Part shown: positions 53,817-61,575 of the stretch, one piece after another
Layout: every line of letters starts with the position of its first letter
How positions within the stretch are numbered: position 1 is the stretch's first letter
DNA from: Isosphaeraceae bacterium
GTDB lineage: Bacteria > Planctomycetota > Planctomycetia > Isosphaerales > Isosphaeraceae
Length of the DNA: 64,000 bases
Assembly (NCBI GenBank): GCA_031291845.1
Contig: JARLIH010000406.1
Location: forward strand, 1 to 64,000
Direction: 5' to 3'
Notes under the pieces: model-generated
Database searches by the model: none
Told to the model about the DNA's origin: nothing
The model's input: the letters and a program-made list of their open reading frames with translations, nothing else
Program-made: the position numbers and the translations under genes

Positions 53817-54511
53817 GGCTCGTCCCCGTGTGGGGCAGGGGGGTCGCCCAGCAGGTAGCCCCGCCCGCGCAGAGTATGGATAAGCCGTGGGCCGTGGGCC
53901 TCCAGTTTCCGTCGCAATTCTTTGATATGGACCTCCAGTGTGTTCGACATCCCCTCGGGCCCCTCGTCCCAGAGGTGGGCGTAGATGCGCGTGCGCGACA
54001 GCACCTGGCCGGGGTGCCGGAGGAAGAAGACGAGCAGGCCGAACTCCTTGGCGGTGAGGCCGAGCGGGTGCCCCGCGCGCTCAACGCGCTGAGCCGCGAG
54101 GTCCGCCTTCACGTCGTGGTAGGCCACTACGGTGCCGTCGGAGGCGTCGCGCCGGCGGACGAGTGCGCGCACCCGGGCCAGCAGCTCTTCGAAGGCAAAC
54201 GGCTTCCCCAGGTAGTCGTCTGCCCCCGCGTCGAGCCCCCGCACGCGGTCGCTCACGGCGTCGCGCGCGGTCAGGAACAGTACAGGCGTCGCGCGATCGT
54301 TCTGACGGAACCGTTTCAAGATCACCAGGCCGTCCTCGCCCGGCAGCCACCCGTCGAGCACGACGAGGTCCCAGCCCCCCGCCTTGAGAGCGTGCCATCC
54401 CTGCTCGCTATCAGGCGCGTGCTCGACGGCGTACCCCTCCTCGCGCAGCCCGCGCACGATCACGCCGGAAATCCTCTCGTCGTCTTCGATCACCAAAACG
54501 CGGATGCTCAT
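53813..54511 (-). CDS. OmpR-family response regulator
   Basis: 232 residues. Receiver domain with phosphoacceptor Asp53 in VVLDGWLPGEDG and Lys near 104 in GKPFAFEELLARVRALVRR; C-terminal winged helix (about 130-225) with LTAKEFGLLVFFLRHPGQVLSRTRIYAHLWDEG and HIKELRRKLEAHGPRLIHTLRGRGYLL. First gene of the two-component operon, overlapping the kinase gene by 4 bp and divergent from the 54-residue membrane protein and oxalate decarboxylase-like genes, which are plausible targets. Confidence 0.93.
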   Translation of the reverse strand: MSIRVLVIEDDERISGVIVRGLREEGYAVEHAPDSEQGWHALKAGGWDLVVLDGWLPGEDGLVILKRFRQNDRATPVLFLTARDAVSDRVRGLDAGADDYLGKPFAFEELLARVRALVRRRDASDGTVVAYHDVKADLAAQRVERAGHPLGLTAKEFGLLVFFLRHPGQVLSRTRIYAHLWDEGPEGMSNTLEVHIKELRRKLEAHGPRLIHTLRGRGYLLGDPPAPHGDEP

Positions 54512-54702
54512 GACGCCCCGACCCTCCCATCCTCATTCCAGCAAAGCCCGGCCGTGCGCGAAAGCCCGCTGACGGAGATGAAGCCGATTTCATCCTCGGC
54601 TCAGGTCGGCTTCAGCATGTTTGTCTAGGATACCTTCGCTGGAGCGACCGCCCCGGCACCACATGGCGGTCCGCACCGGTCGGGACGAAAGGAGCCCGAA
54701 CA

Positions 54703-54867
54703 ATGCTGGCTCAATTTGTGATTCAACTGCTGACGTTTTGCTCCATCCTCTTGCTGGCCGGCTGGGCCGTGGACTCGGTATCCCAGCGCGCGAACTGGTC
54801 GGAACCGGACGCCGAGGCCGAACCGTACGGGGCCGGTACCTGGTTCGCGCGTCACTTCCACCACTGA
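54703..54867 (+). CDS. 54-residue small membrane protein
   Basis: A short gene with a near-perfect ribosome-binding site (AAAGGAG, about 54688-54694, 8 bp before ATG). Sequence MLAQFVIQLLTFCSILLLAGWAV forms one TM helix, followed by an acidic then aromatic/histidine-rich tail (WSEPDAEAEPYG...RHFHH). The tail HFHH may bind metal. It sits 83 bp before the oxalate decarboxylase-like start, transcribed away from the response regulator. No family recognised; translation is inferred only from the ribosome-binding site and composition. Confidence 0.6.
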   Translation: MLAQFVIQLLTFCSILLLAGWAVDSVSQRANWSEPDAEAEPYGAGTWFARHFHH

Positions 54868-54950
54868 AGGGGCAGGGGAGCCCCCCGCAACAGGTAAGCA
54901 AATCCACACGCATGCGTAGTCGCCTGACCGCACTTGGGGAGACGAGGTCG

Positions 54951-56117
54951 ATGACGGATTTCACGCGTAGAGGGTTTCTCGGGACCGCCGCGCTGGTCGC
55001 GGGGGCGGTCGGAATCGAGGCCGCGGCCGCAGAAGACGATCCGAGGTCGTACAAGCACAAGGAAGACCTGGAGGCACTGCCCAATTTCCACTATGCCATG
55101 GAAGCATCGCACGCCCGGGTTACCGAGGGAGGTTCGGCCCGTGAGGCGACAATCAAACAATTGCCCATCTCCAAGGGCCTGGCCGGCGTTTCCATGCGGC
55201 TCAAGCCGGGGGGCATCCGCGAGCTGCATTGGCACGCCATCGCGGCCGAGTGGGCCTTCGTGATCAAGGGGCGCGTCCGCACCACCGTGATCGGCCCGGA
55301 CGGCGTGTCGGAGACCAACGACTTCAATCCTGGCGACGTCTGGTACTTCCCGCGCGGCCATGGTCACTTGCTGCAGAATATCAGCGCGGAGGAATGTCAC
55401 TTCATCCTCATCTTCGACGATGGAGCGTTCTCGGAGTTCGGCACGTTCAGCAGCACTGACTGGCTGGGCCACACCCCGCCGCATGTCCTGGCCAAGTCGC
55501 TTGGTATCCCGGCGTCGGCGTTTGCCCGCTTCCCGAAAGAGGAGCTCTACATCGTCAACGGACGCACGCCTTCCAAAGAGGTCCCGCCGAACCACGCGAA
55601 GATGCAAAAACTTGCGCCCAACACCCACCGATATCCCCTCATGGACCAGGAGCCGTACGAGACATTCCGCGGCGGCATCGAGCGCAGGGTGACCGTCAAG
55701 GAATTCCCGATCTCGACGACCATGTCCGGCGTCGTGCTCAACCTCGACCCGGGCGCGGTCCGCGAGCCACACTGGCACCCGAACGCCGACGAGTGGCAAT
55801 ACATCATCTCGGGCCACTGCCACATCGGCGTCTTTGGCTCCAGCGGCCGCTCGCGGATCGAGGAGTTCCACCAGGGGGATGCCGGCTACGTACCTCGCGG
55901 CTACGGCCACTATATCGAGAATGCCAGCGACCGGGAGCAATTGCAGATCTTGATCGGGTTCAATCACGGTCAGTACGAGGAAATCAGTCTCTCGACCTGG
56001 CTGGCTGCCAACCCCGAGGGGATCCTGGCCGACAACTTCAGGGCCTCGGACGACCTGGTCCAGCGGCTGCCGGACCACCGCGTATTCATCGCGTCGAAGG
56101 ACGGTCCCGGCGTGTAA
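54951..56117 (+). CDS. Bicupin, oxalate decarboxylase-like
   Basis: 388 residues. Twin-arginine signal TRRGFLGTAALVAGAVG, then two cupin domains. Cupin 1: ELHWHAIAAEWAFVIKG and GDVWYFPRGHGHLLQN. Cupin 2: EPHWHPNADEWQYIISG and GDAGYVPRGYGHYIEN. The His/Glu sets of both should bind manganese. The N-terminal active-site lid, SENST in Bacillus OxdC, reads SEFGT here (IFDDGAFSEFGTF), retaining the Glu proton donor but altering the flanking residues. Predicted reaction: oxalate to formate and CO2 outside the cytoplasm. ATG 54951 (GAGG upstream) is preferred over ATG 54912. Confidence 0.85.
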   Translation: MTDFTRRGFLGTAALVAGAVGIEAAAAEDDPRSYKHKEDLEALPNFHYAMEASHARVTEGGSAREATIKQLPISKGLAGVSMRLKPGGIRELHWHAIAAEWAFVIKGRVRTTVIGPDGVSETNDFNPGDVWYFPRGHGHLLQNISAEECHFILIFDDGAFSEFGTFSSTDWLGHTPPHVLAKSLGIPASAFARFPKEELYIVNGRTPSKEVPPNHAKMQKLAPNTHRYPLMDQEPYETFRGGIERRVTVKEFPISTTMSGVVLNLDPGAVREPHWHPNADEWQYIISGHCHIGVFGSSGRSRIEEFHQGDAGYVPRGYGHYIENASDREQLQILIGFNHGQYEEISLSTWLAANPEGILADNFRASDDLVQRLPDHRVFIASKDGPGV

Positions 56118-56221
56118 TTTTGACTTTCTTGTCCGGTGGACGAGCCCCGCAGGGGCGAATTCCACCACGCATCGCTACAGGGCTTTTGACGCAATCGTAT
56201 CAAACCGGAGAACCACGGATC

Positions 56222-57349
56222 ATGACGACCCGTAACGGCTGGCTGGCGAATGCCTCGCGCTTCCTGCACGAGAACTTGTTGTGGCTGCTGCTCGGCTCAT
56301 ATGGTGTCGCGGCCATATGGTCGGGGCCGGGCATGGCCGCGCGAGGGATATCGTTCGGCGAAGTTGCGCTGGCGGGGGAACACGTCAAGATGACGCTTCC
56401 CTTGCTCATGCTCTCACTGCTTCTCTTCAACGCTGGCCTCGGGGTTCCCCTGGACCGCCTGCGCGGCCTGGCGCGGCGGCCGGCAGTGCTGCTCGCGGGC
56501 TTGGCGGCCAACCTGATCGTGCCGATCGCGTTCATCCTCGGCGTCAGCCAGGTGATGCATTTCTGGCACAATAACGATGAGGTTCAAAACATCCTCCTCG
56601 GGCTGGCCCTCGTGGCGGCGATGCCGATCGCAGGGTCATCAACCGCCTGGTCGCAGAACGCCGACGGCGACCTCGCGCTCAGTCTCGGGCTCGTGCTGGG
56701 CTCGACCCTGATCAGCCCGCTGACGACCCCCCTGGCCCTCCGCGCAGTGGGTTGGATGGCGCAAGGCGACTACGCCGAAGCGCTCTTCGGCCTCGCCTCG
56801 GGCGGGGCCGGAGCGTTCCTGTTGCTCGGTGTGATCGTGCCGACACTGCTGGGAATCGCCGTGCGGTTGGTGCTGGGGCCGGATCGCCTGGCCCCGTGGA
56901 AGCCGGCCTTGAAGGTGGCGAACATGGCCGTACTACTGTTCTTGAACTATGCAAACGCCTCCGCCTCGCTGCCGCAGGCGATCGCCCAGCCCGATCCCGA
57001 CTTCCTCGCCGTGACGCTTGCGATCGTGATCGGCCTCTGCGCGACCACCTTCGCCGCGGGCTGGACCATCGCGCAGGCCCTTGGTGCCCCGCACGACCAG
57101 CGCACGGCGCTCATGTTCGGCCTCGGCATGAACAACAACGGCACGGGCCTGGTCATGGCTTCGCTCGCACTCGCGAATTACCCGCGGGTCATGCTCCCAA
57201 TCATCTTCTACAACCTCACCCAACACCTCGTCGCCGGCGCAGCCGACCGCCTTATCTGCCAGCGCGGCCCGGCGCGCGGTGAACCCACTACACACCCGCC
57301 GCACGGTATTGAGCTTCTCCCAGCCACGGGCACGACCGGCCTTGCCTGA
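56222..57349 (+). CDS. Bile acid:sodium symporter (BASS) family transporter
   Basis: 375 residues, about ten TM helices, with a soluble C-terminal tail of about 35 residues. Internal motifs VKMTLPLLMLSLLLFNAGLGVPLDRL, VAAMPIAGSSTAWSQNADGDLALSLGL and MFGLGMNNNGTGLVMASLALANYPRVM match BASS/SBF proteins, in which the discontinuous helices carry the Na+ and substrate sites. The substrate is likely an organic anion. Located 104 bp downstream of the bicupin gene, so it may import or export a carboxylate handled with it (inference). ATG 56222; GGAG lies about 14 bp upstream. Confidence 0.85.
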   Translation: MTTRNGWLANASRFLHENLLWLLLGSYGVAAIWSGPGMAARGISFGEVALAGEHVKMTLPLLMLSLLLFNAGLGVPLDRLRGLARRPAVLLAGLAANLIVPIAFILGVSQVMHFWHNNDEVQNILLGLALVAAMPIAGSSTAWSQNADGDLALSLGLVLGSTLISPLTTPLALRAVGWMAQGDYAEALFGLASGGAGAFLLLGVIVPTLLGIAVRLVLGPDRLAPWKPALKVANMAVLLFLNYANASASLPQAIAQPDPDFLAVTLAIVIGLCATTFAAGWTIAQALGAPHDQRTALMFGLGMNNNGTGLVMASLALANYPRVMLPIIFYNLTQHLVAGAADRLICQRGPARGEPTTHPPHGIELLPATGTTGLA

Positions 57350-57584
57350 ACCCCGCAGCCTCACGTACGTCAGAACCTGAGCAGCCGATCCTCCTCCATT
57401 TGCCCGGCGAGGCTCAATGGAGAAGGATCGGCCGCTTGAACAACGCGCTCCGGATCGCCATTCCACTCAACTTCAGTGGATTTCCCGTATCGCCCCGCTT
57501 CTCGCGACGCTTCATCGGACTCGTGTCCTGAGTTGCAACTTCGCTTACTGACTCAAAACCGTTTGGCGCTGTCGCGTTATGGAT

Positions 57585-57786
57585 TGGAGAACCACTCGCT
57601 CGCGCTTCGTGCTCGTGGTCACCGGCTTTTTATGAGGGTTCCGTCTTATAAGTTTGCCGCTAGACCCTCTCTACACGAACCCGAAGCGCAAGCGAGGTTT
57701 ATGTAAGACCTCGCTTGCGCTTCGGGTTACTGTCCTTGCGAAGGACTCGCGAAACGAACATCGAGCATGAAGCGCGAGCGAATGGT
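57585..57786. repeat. Outer inverted repeat enclosing the REP palindrome
   Basis: CACTCGCTCGCGCTTCGTGCTCG (left, ~57585-57611) is complementary to the right segment containing CGAGCATGAAGCGCGAGCGAATGG (~57759-57786) with a few mismatches. Together with the inner element this forms a nested, BIME-like arrangement. Confidence 0.5.
57678..57728. repeat. Perfect 21-bp inverted repeat, REP-like
   Basis: Arms AACCCGAAGCGCAAGCGAGG + T (57678-57698) and the exact complement (57708-57728) with a 9-base AT-rich loop. The core CCCGAAGCGCAAGCGAGG resembles palindromes common in planctomycete genomes. Could fold as a long RNA hairpin or cruciform; probably a REP-type mobile unit. Confidence 0.75.
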
Positions 57787-58418
57787 AGCGCGAGATCGTG
57801 CGGCAAAGGCCGCGGGGTCAGGAAGCGAACTTGCGACTCAGAGGACCAGGGTCTCCTCGTTCCGAGCGCCTTCGTAGCTCAACGGCGTGGGGAGGGCGAG
57901 AGACCTTGCGTGTCACTGGGAACCACGCTTCCCGCCGCGTATCGCCGCACGCTGCGCCTGCCGTACCGGCATACCGGTACGGCCCTTAGCCGCAAACAAG
58001 CAACATTGTTGGAGAAAATGATCTAGTCACACAGTACTATGTCAGCGTGTAAGTTAGTGAATTTTAGCCGCGGATCGTGCTCTCGGCACGGCGGCTGCTT
58101 GAATATGGCCAACTTCCTTGGCCGCAGGACTGCGGTTACAGCCGGAACAGGGGAGCGAAAGTCGGTCGCGGATCGGATAGGTGGGTTGGGGCACAGTTGA
58201 ACATAGGAGTCCCAAGGCAGGTGCCCCTCTTGGGCGCGGACGGGCCATTGCCGATGGTCCGCGGTGGGCACGGTGCGCGCCGCGTGGACGTTGGCAAGGA
58301 AGTTTTCCCTTCCGGACTAGGCCTGAGGCCGTGGGACGCGGGCTGCCTTTGGCAGACTCGACAGGGCATTCCGACCGATTTTCCGGGAACTTCGACTCTC
58401 ACCGTAGGAGCATCGAGA

Positions 58419-59732
58419 ATGGGCATCTTTGATTTTGTACCCCAGCGCGAGACCGGCCGGTCTGCGCGGGCCCGTCGCCGCAGGATGTCGCGTTGGCACC
58501 ACTCGGCTGTCGAAGGGCTCGAGGACCGCCTGGTCCTGTCGCAAGCCAGCGCCGCCGTCACCACGTCGAGCGACCTGCAAGCGTCGACCACACAAGGCGT
58601 CGATCAACTGATTCAGCAGCTTCAGAATGACGTGACCGCGGTCGAGGGGGCAGCGACCGTCCTTACGCCCTCCATCAACGAACAGATCGACGGCACGTTC
58701 GGCACGCTTCTCCAACCGCTCAGCAACATTCCCTATGATAACGGGGCCTCGGGCGGGGTGAACGCCCAGCTCGCGGTACAGGCGGGCACCGCGATCAACG
58801 CGACGCAACTGGGCGCCAACGAGATGCTCGGGGTCTACACCAAGACACTGCTCATCACCGGCGCCGCGACCGGATCATCCGACGGCACGATCACGCTCAG
58901 GAATGGGCAGTCCTACAACTTCCAGGCGGTGCAGAATCAACTCAACCAAGCGTTTGACACTTTCCGCACCAACTTCTTCACCGCGCAGAGCGCACTACTG
59001 GCCGGTGGTGGCACCGCCAACGGCACGGCCATCAACACGTCGAGCGACCTCAGCAACTACACGACCGCGAACATCCAGATCCTGATCACCCAGGTCGAGT
59101 CGGCGCTCTCGGCCGTACCAAATGCGTCGACCGCGTTGACCCCCTCAGTCGTCGACGAAATCAATGGCTCGCACCCCTACAGTGCCCTCCTTCCGGTCCT
59201 GAACGTAATTCCGTACGACACGGCAGCGTCCGCCGGCATCGACGCCGCGTATTTCGACGACGCGTCCGTCGCCATCAACACGACCCAACTCGCCGTCAAC
59301 GAGATGCTCACAGTCGGTACCCTGGCCGTGCTCGAGTCGGGCCACGCGCGCGGTACGTCCGATGGGACAATCCACCTCGCCGACGGACAGTCGTATAACT
59401 TCCAGACCGTGCAGAATCAGCTCAATCAAAACTTCGCCACGTTCAGCGTTAACTACTTCACCGATCAGAACGCGTTCTTTTCGAGCTCCGGCTCAACGAG
59501 CGGTAGTGGCTCGACCAGCGGCAGCGGCTCGACCAGCGGTTCCGGCTCAACGAGTGGCAGTGGCTCGACGAGCGGTTCCGGCTCGACGAGCGGCAGTGGC
59601 TCGACGAGCGGTTCCGGCTCAACGAGCGGCAGTGGCTCGACCAGCGGTAGCGGCTCGACGAGTGGCTCTGGCTCAACGAGCGGCAGTGGCTCGACGAGCG
59701 GTAGCGGCTCGACCAGCGGCACAGGGGCTTAA
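58419..59732 (+). CDS. Surface protein with duplicated domain and Gly-Ser-Thr repeat tail
   Basis: 437 residues. Begins with a basic leader and the planctomycete motif [11 protein letters not shown], which marks exported planctomycete surface proteins. Two about 130-residue repeats follow: [20 protein letters not shown]...[16 protein letters not shown] and [22 protein letters not shown]...[16 protein letters not shown], with shared [12 protein letters not shown]. The tail is 12 exact-length GSTSGS units (59490-59705) plus [13 protein letters not shown] precedes ATG 58419. The tail is probably a flexible, secreted or cell-wall spacer. No catalytic motif. Confidence 0.75.
   Translation: MGIFDFVPQRETGRSARARRRRMSRWHHSAVEGLEDRLVLSQASAAVTTSSDLQASTTQGVDQLIQQLQNDVTAVEGAATVLTPSINEQIDGTFGTLLQPLSNIPYDNGASGGVNAQLAVQAGTAINATQLGANEMLGVYTKTLLITGAATGSSDGTITLRNGQSYNFQAVQNQLNQAFDTFRTNFFTAQSALLAGGGTANGTAINTSSDLSNYTTANIQILITQVESALSAVPNASTALTPSVVDEINGSHPYSALLPVLNVIPYDTAASAGIDAAYFDDASVAINTTQLAVNEMLTVGTLAVLESGHARGTSDGTIHLADGQSYNFQTVQNQLNQNFATFSVNYFTDQNAFFSSSGSTSGSGSTSGSGSTSGSGSTSGSGSTSGSGSTSGSGSTSGSGSTSGSGSTSGSGSTSGSGSTSGSGSTSGSGSTSGTGA
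59490..59705 (+). repeat. Tandem 18-bp repeats (coding GSTSGS)
   Basis: Twelve consecutive 18-bp units with synonymous third-base variation (GGT/GGC/TCC/TCT mixtures) encoding GSTSGS. Length polymorphism by slipped mispairing is expected, changing tail length in whole six-residue steps and preserving the reading frame. Confidence 0.85.
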
Positions 59733-60005
59733 CCCGATGAAATGACTACGGGCTGGCCACTTCAGCGAGGCCGGCGCCGAGCTTCGGATGGAAGCACGCC
59801 CCGTCGCCCCCCGCCTCGGCTTTCACTGCCGTGGTGGGGGGCGGGGAGTGCTGTGGGTCTGGCACACAATTCGCGAAATAATTGCTGCCAAAATCTTAGG
59901 CGCCGGCGATTTCCGCCGCCGCCTGAGTTTGCACACTGTCGATCGACCGGACAAAGGAACGTCCGTAACGCATTTTCTTCCACATGAGCGGGGGAGCCAC
60001 CTACC

Positions 60006-61418
60006 TTGATCACCCAGCTAACGATTGAAGACACGAGAGAGCAACGGACGCTTGATAATCCTCTCGAACGCCTGCGGCGGAAGTATCCCTGGCCTGATGA
60101 GCGGCCGGTCATCCAGGGGCCGATCGAGAGCTACGGCTGGTTTGGTGAGGGGACAGACGAGGTCCTGACCCGGAACTTGTCGGAAGAGACACGCCTGGTT
60201 GTGGAGCTTGGCTCGTGGCTCGGCATGTCCACGCGGTTCATCGCCGACATCGCCCCGCATGCCACGGTGGTCGCGGTCGACACGTGGGCGGGGAGCACGG
60301 AGCACCAGAATCAGTCCCGCTTCCAGTCGATGCTGCCGACGCTCTACAGCAACTTCCTGTCGCTGAGCTGGTCGTATCGCGACCGGATCGTCCCGCTACG
60401 AATGAATTCGTTGGAAGGTCTGCGCACCGTGGCCGAGTTCGGGCTCCAGCCCGACGTGATCTTCGTCGACGCGGAGCACAGCTTCGAGGCCGTGACGTCC
60501 GAGCTGAACCAGGCGTACAAGCTGTTCCCGCGAGCCACGCTGCTGGGAGATGACTACGATTGGGAAGGCGTTCACGAGGCGGTCGACGGGTTCGCAAAGT
60601 CCAGCGGAATGGAAGTCGAGCGGGTTGGGCTGCGCGGATGGAAACTAATCAGCCGGGTTGAGGCGCCGGTCAACGGGACCGTCGCCAACGGCGCTGCGCC
60701 GCACGTGAACGGGGCGCCGAGCAAGGCCCCAGCGCGCTCCCAATGCGTCGTGCTGGTGCCGTACATGAGCTCGATCGATAACCCGTGCGAGCAGGGCTTG
60801 CGAGGCCTCGAGGCTGCTGGCGTGCAGGTTCGCCGCCGCCCGGGTAGCTCGGGCATTGACGTCGCCCGCAACGAGATGTTCTCCGACGCGCTCCACGATG
60901 GGTTCGAGTCGATCATGTTCATTGACTCCGACCTTGGCTTCGACGCGGCCGACGCCCTGCGGATGCTCTTGCGGCCCGAGCCGGTCCTGTCGGGGGTCTA
61001 CGCCAAGAAGGGCCCGCGCGAGGTTACCAGCTCGTTTGCCGAGGGGGTCAAGAAGGTCGTCTTCGGCCCCGAAGCGCCCGGCCTCTATCCCTTACGGTAT
61101 GCCGCGACCGGCTTCCTGCGCGTGCGGTCGGAGGTGCTGCGACACATGATCGAGCGGCTGAAGCTGCCCCTCTGCAACACGGTCTGGGGCCGGGGTGTCT
61201 GGCCGTTCTTCCAGCCCATGATCGTGGCCCAGGGCGAAGGTAAGTTCCACTACCTGGGCGAAGACTGGGCGTTCAGCCAGCGCCTCAGCATGATCGGCGT
61301 CACTCCCCTCGCCGACACCTCGTTCCGGCTCTACCACTGGGGCCCCTATGGCTTCACGTGGGAAGATGCCGGCGCGGAGCACCCGAAATATCAAACATAT
61401 ACCCTCAACCTATCATGA
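60006..61418 (+). CDS. Methyltransferase-glycosyltransferase-like fusion protein
   Basis: 470 residues. Residues about 1-220: class I methyltransferase of the Methyltransf_24 type, with VVELGSWLGMSTRFIADIAPHATVVAVDTW (motif I) and VIFVDAEHSFEAV. A linker (PVNGTVANGAAPHVNGAPSK) joins a C-terminal domain (about 250-470) with FIDSDLGFDAADALRMLL (DxD-like) and GIDVARNEMF, similar to family 2-type glycosyltransferases. Starts TTG 60006 (GGGGGAG upstream). A near copy of its last 15 codons follows at 61489-61533. Confidence 0.75.
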   Translation: MITQLTIEDTREQRTLDNPLERLRRKYPWPDERPVIQGPIESYGWFGEGTDEVLTRNLSEETRLVVELGSWLGMSTRFIADIAPHATVVAVDTWAGSTEHQNQSRFQSMLPTLYSNFLSLSWSYRDRIVPLRMNSLEGLRTVAEFGLQPDVIFVDAEHSFEAVTSELNQAYKLFPRATLLGDDYDWEGVHEAVDGFAKSSGMEVERVGLRGWKLISRVEAPVNGTVANGAAPHVNGAPSKAPARSQCVVLVPYMSSIDNPCEQGLRGLEAAGVQVRRRPGSSGIDVARNEMFSDALHDGFESIMFIDSDLGFDAADALRMLLRPEPVLSGVYAKKGPREVTSSFAEGVKKVVFGPEAPGLYPLRYAATGFLRVRSEVLRHMIERLKLPLCNTVWGRGVWPFFQPMIVAQGEGKFHYLGEDWAFSQRLSMIGVTPLADTSFRLYHWGPYGFTWEDAGAEHPKYQTYTLNLS

Positions 61419-61424
61419 TCCTTG

Positions 61425-61466
61425 GTAGAGTGCATGAAATGCATCGGTCCATTTCATGCACCCTGC
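61425..61466. repeat. Inverted repeat of the GTGCATGAAATGCAC family
   Basis: Arms 61425-61441 and 61450-61466 are complementary in about 15 of 17 positions with an 8-base loop. The arm sequence matches the core at 24903-24961. Begins 7 bp after the fusion-gene stop. Confidence 0.75.
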
Positions 61467-61488
61467 GAGAATATCGGGGGAGCATCCG

Positions 61489-61533
61489 GCGGCGCACCCG
61501 AAATACGAGGCGTATGCCCTCAACCTGTCGTGA
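61489..61533 (+). repeat. Duplicated 3' tail of the upstream fusion gene
   Basis: A 45-bp segment encoding GAHPKYEAYALNLS-stop, a diverged copy of the gene's own end (AEHPKYQTYTLNLS-stop, 61374-61418). The two copies flank the 61425-61466 palindrome. Untranslated in its present position. Confidence 0.75.
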
Positions 61534-61554
61534 CTCTTTCGAGCACCGGTGCAC

Positions 61555-61575
61555 GGTGCATTTCATGCACCCTAC
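61555..61575. repeat. Single copy of GGTGCATTTCATGCACCCTAC
   Basis: A nearly palindromic core matching the arms of the elements at 24894-24970 and 61425-61466. Its end overlaps the stop codon region of the following minus-strand gene (stop at 61572). Confidence 0.7.

Larger units (their letters stand above)
57350..58418. other. 1,069-bp gene-free region with nested palindromes
   Basis: Contains the 57678-57728 perfect palindrome and an outer imperfect inverted repeat (about 57585-57611 with 57759-57786). The segment 57980-58418 is the presumed promoter region of the surface-protein gene; an AT-rich stretch occurs at about 57990-58080. Short frames here have no coding signature. Confidence 0.5.

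Noticed and set aside
59465-59722. Minus-strand PLVEP repeat peptide
   Set aside because: It is the reverse reading of the GSTSGS repeat tail; no start signal.
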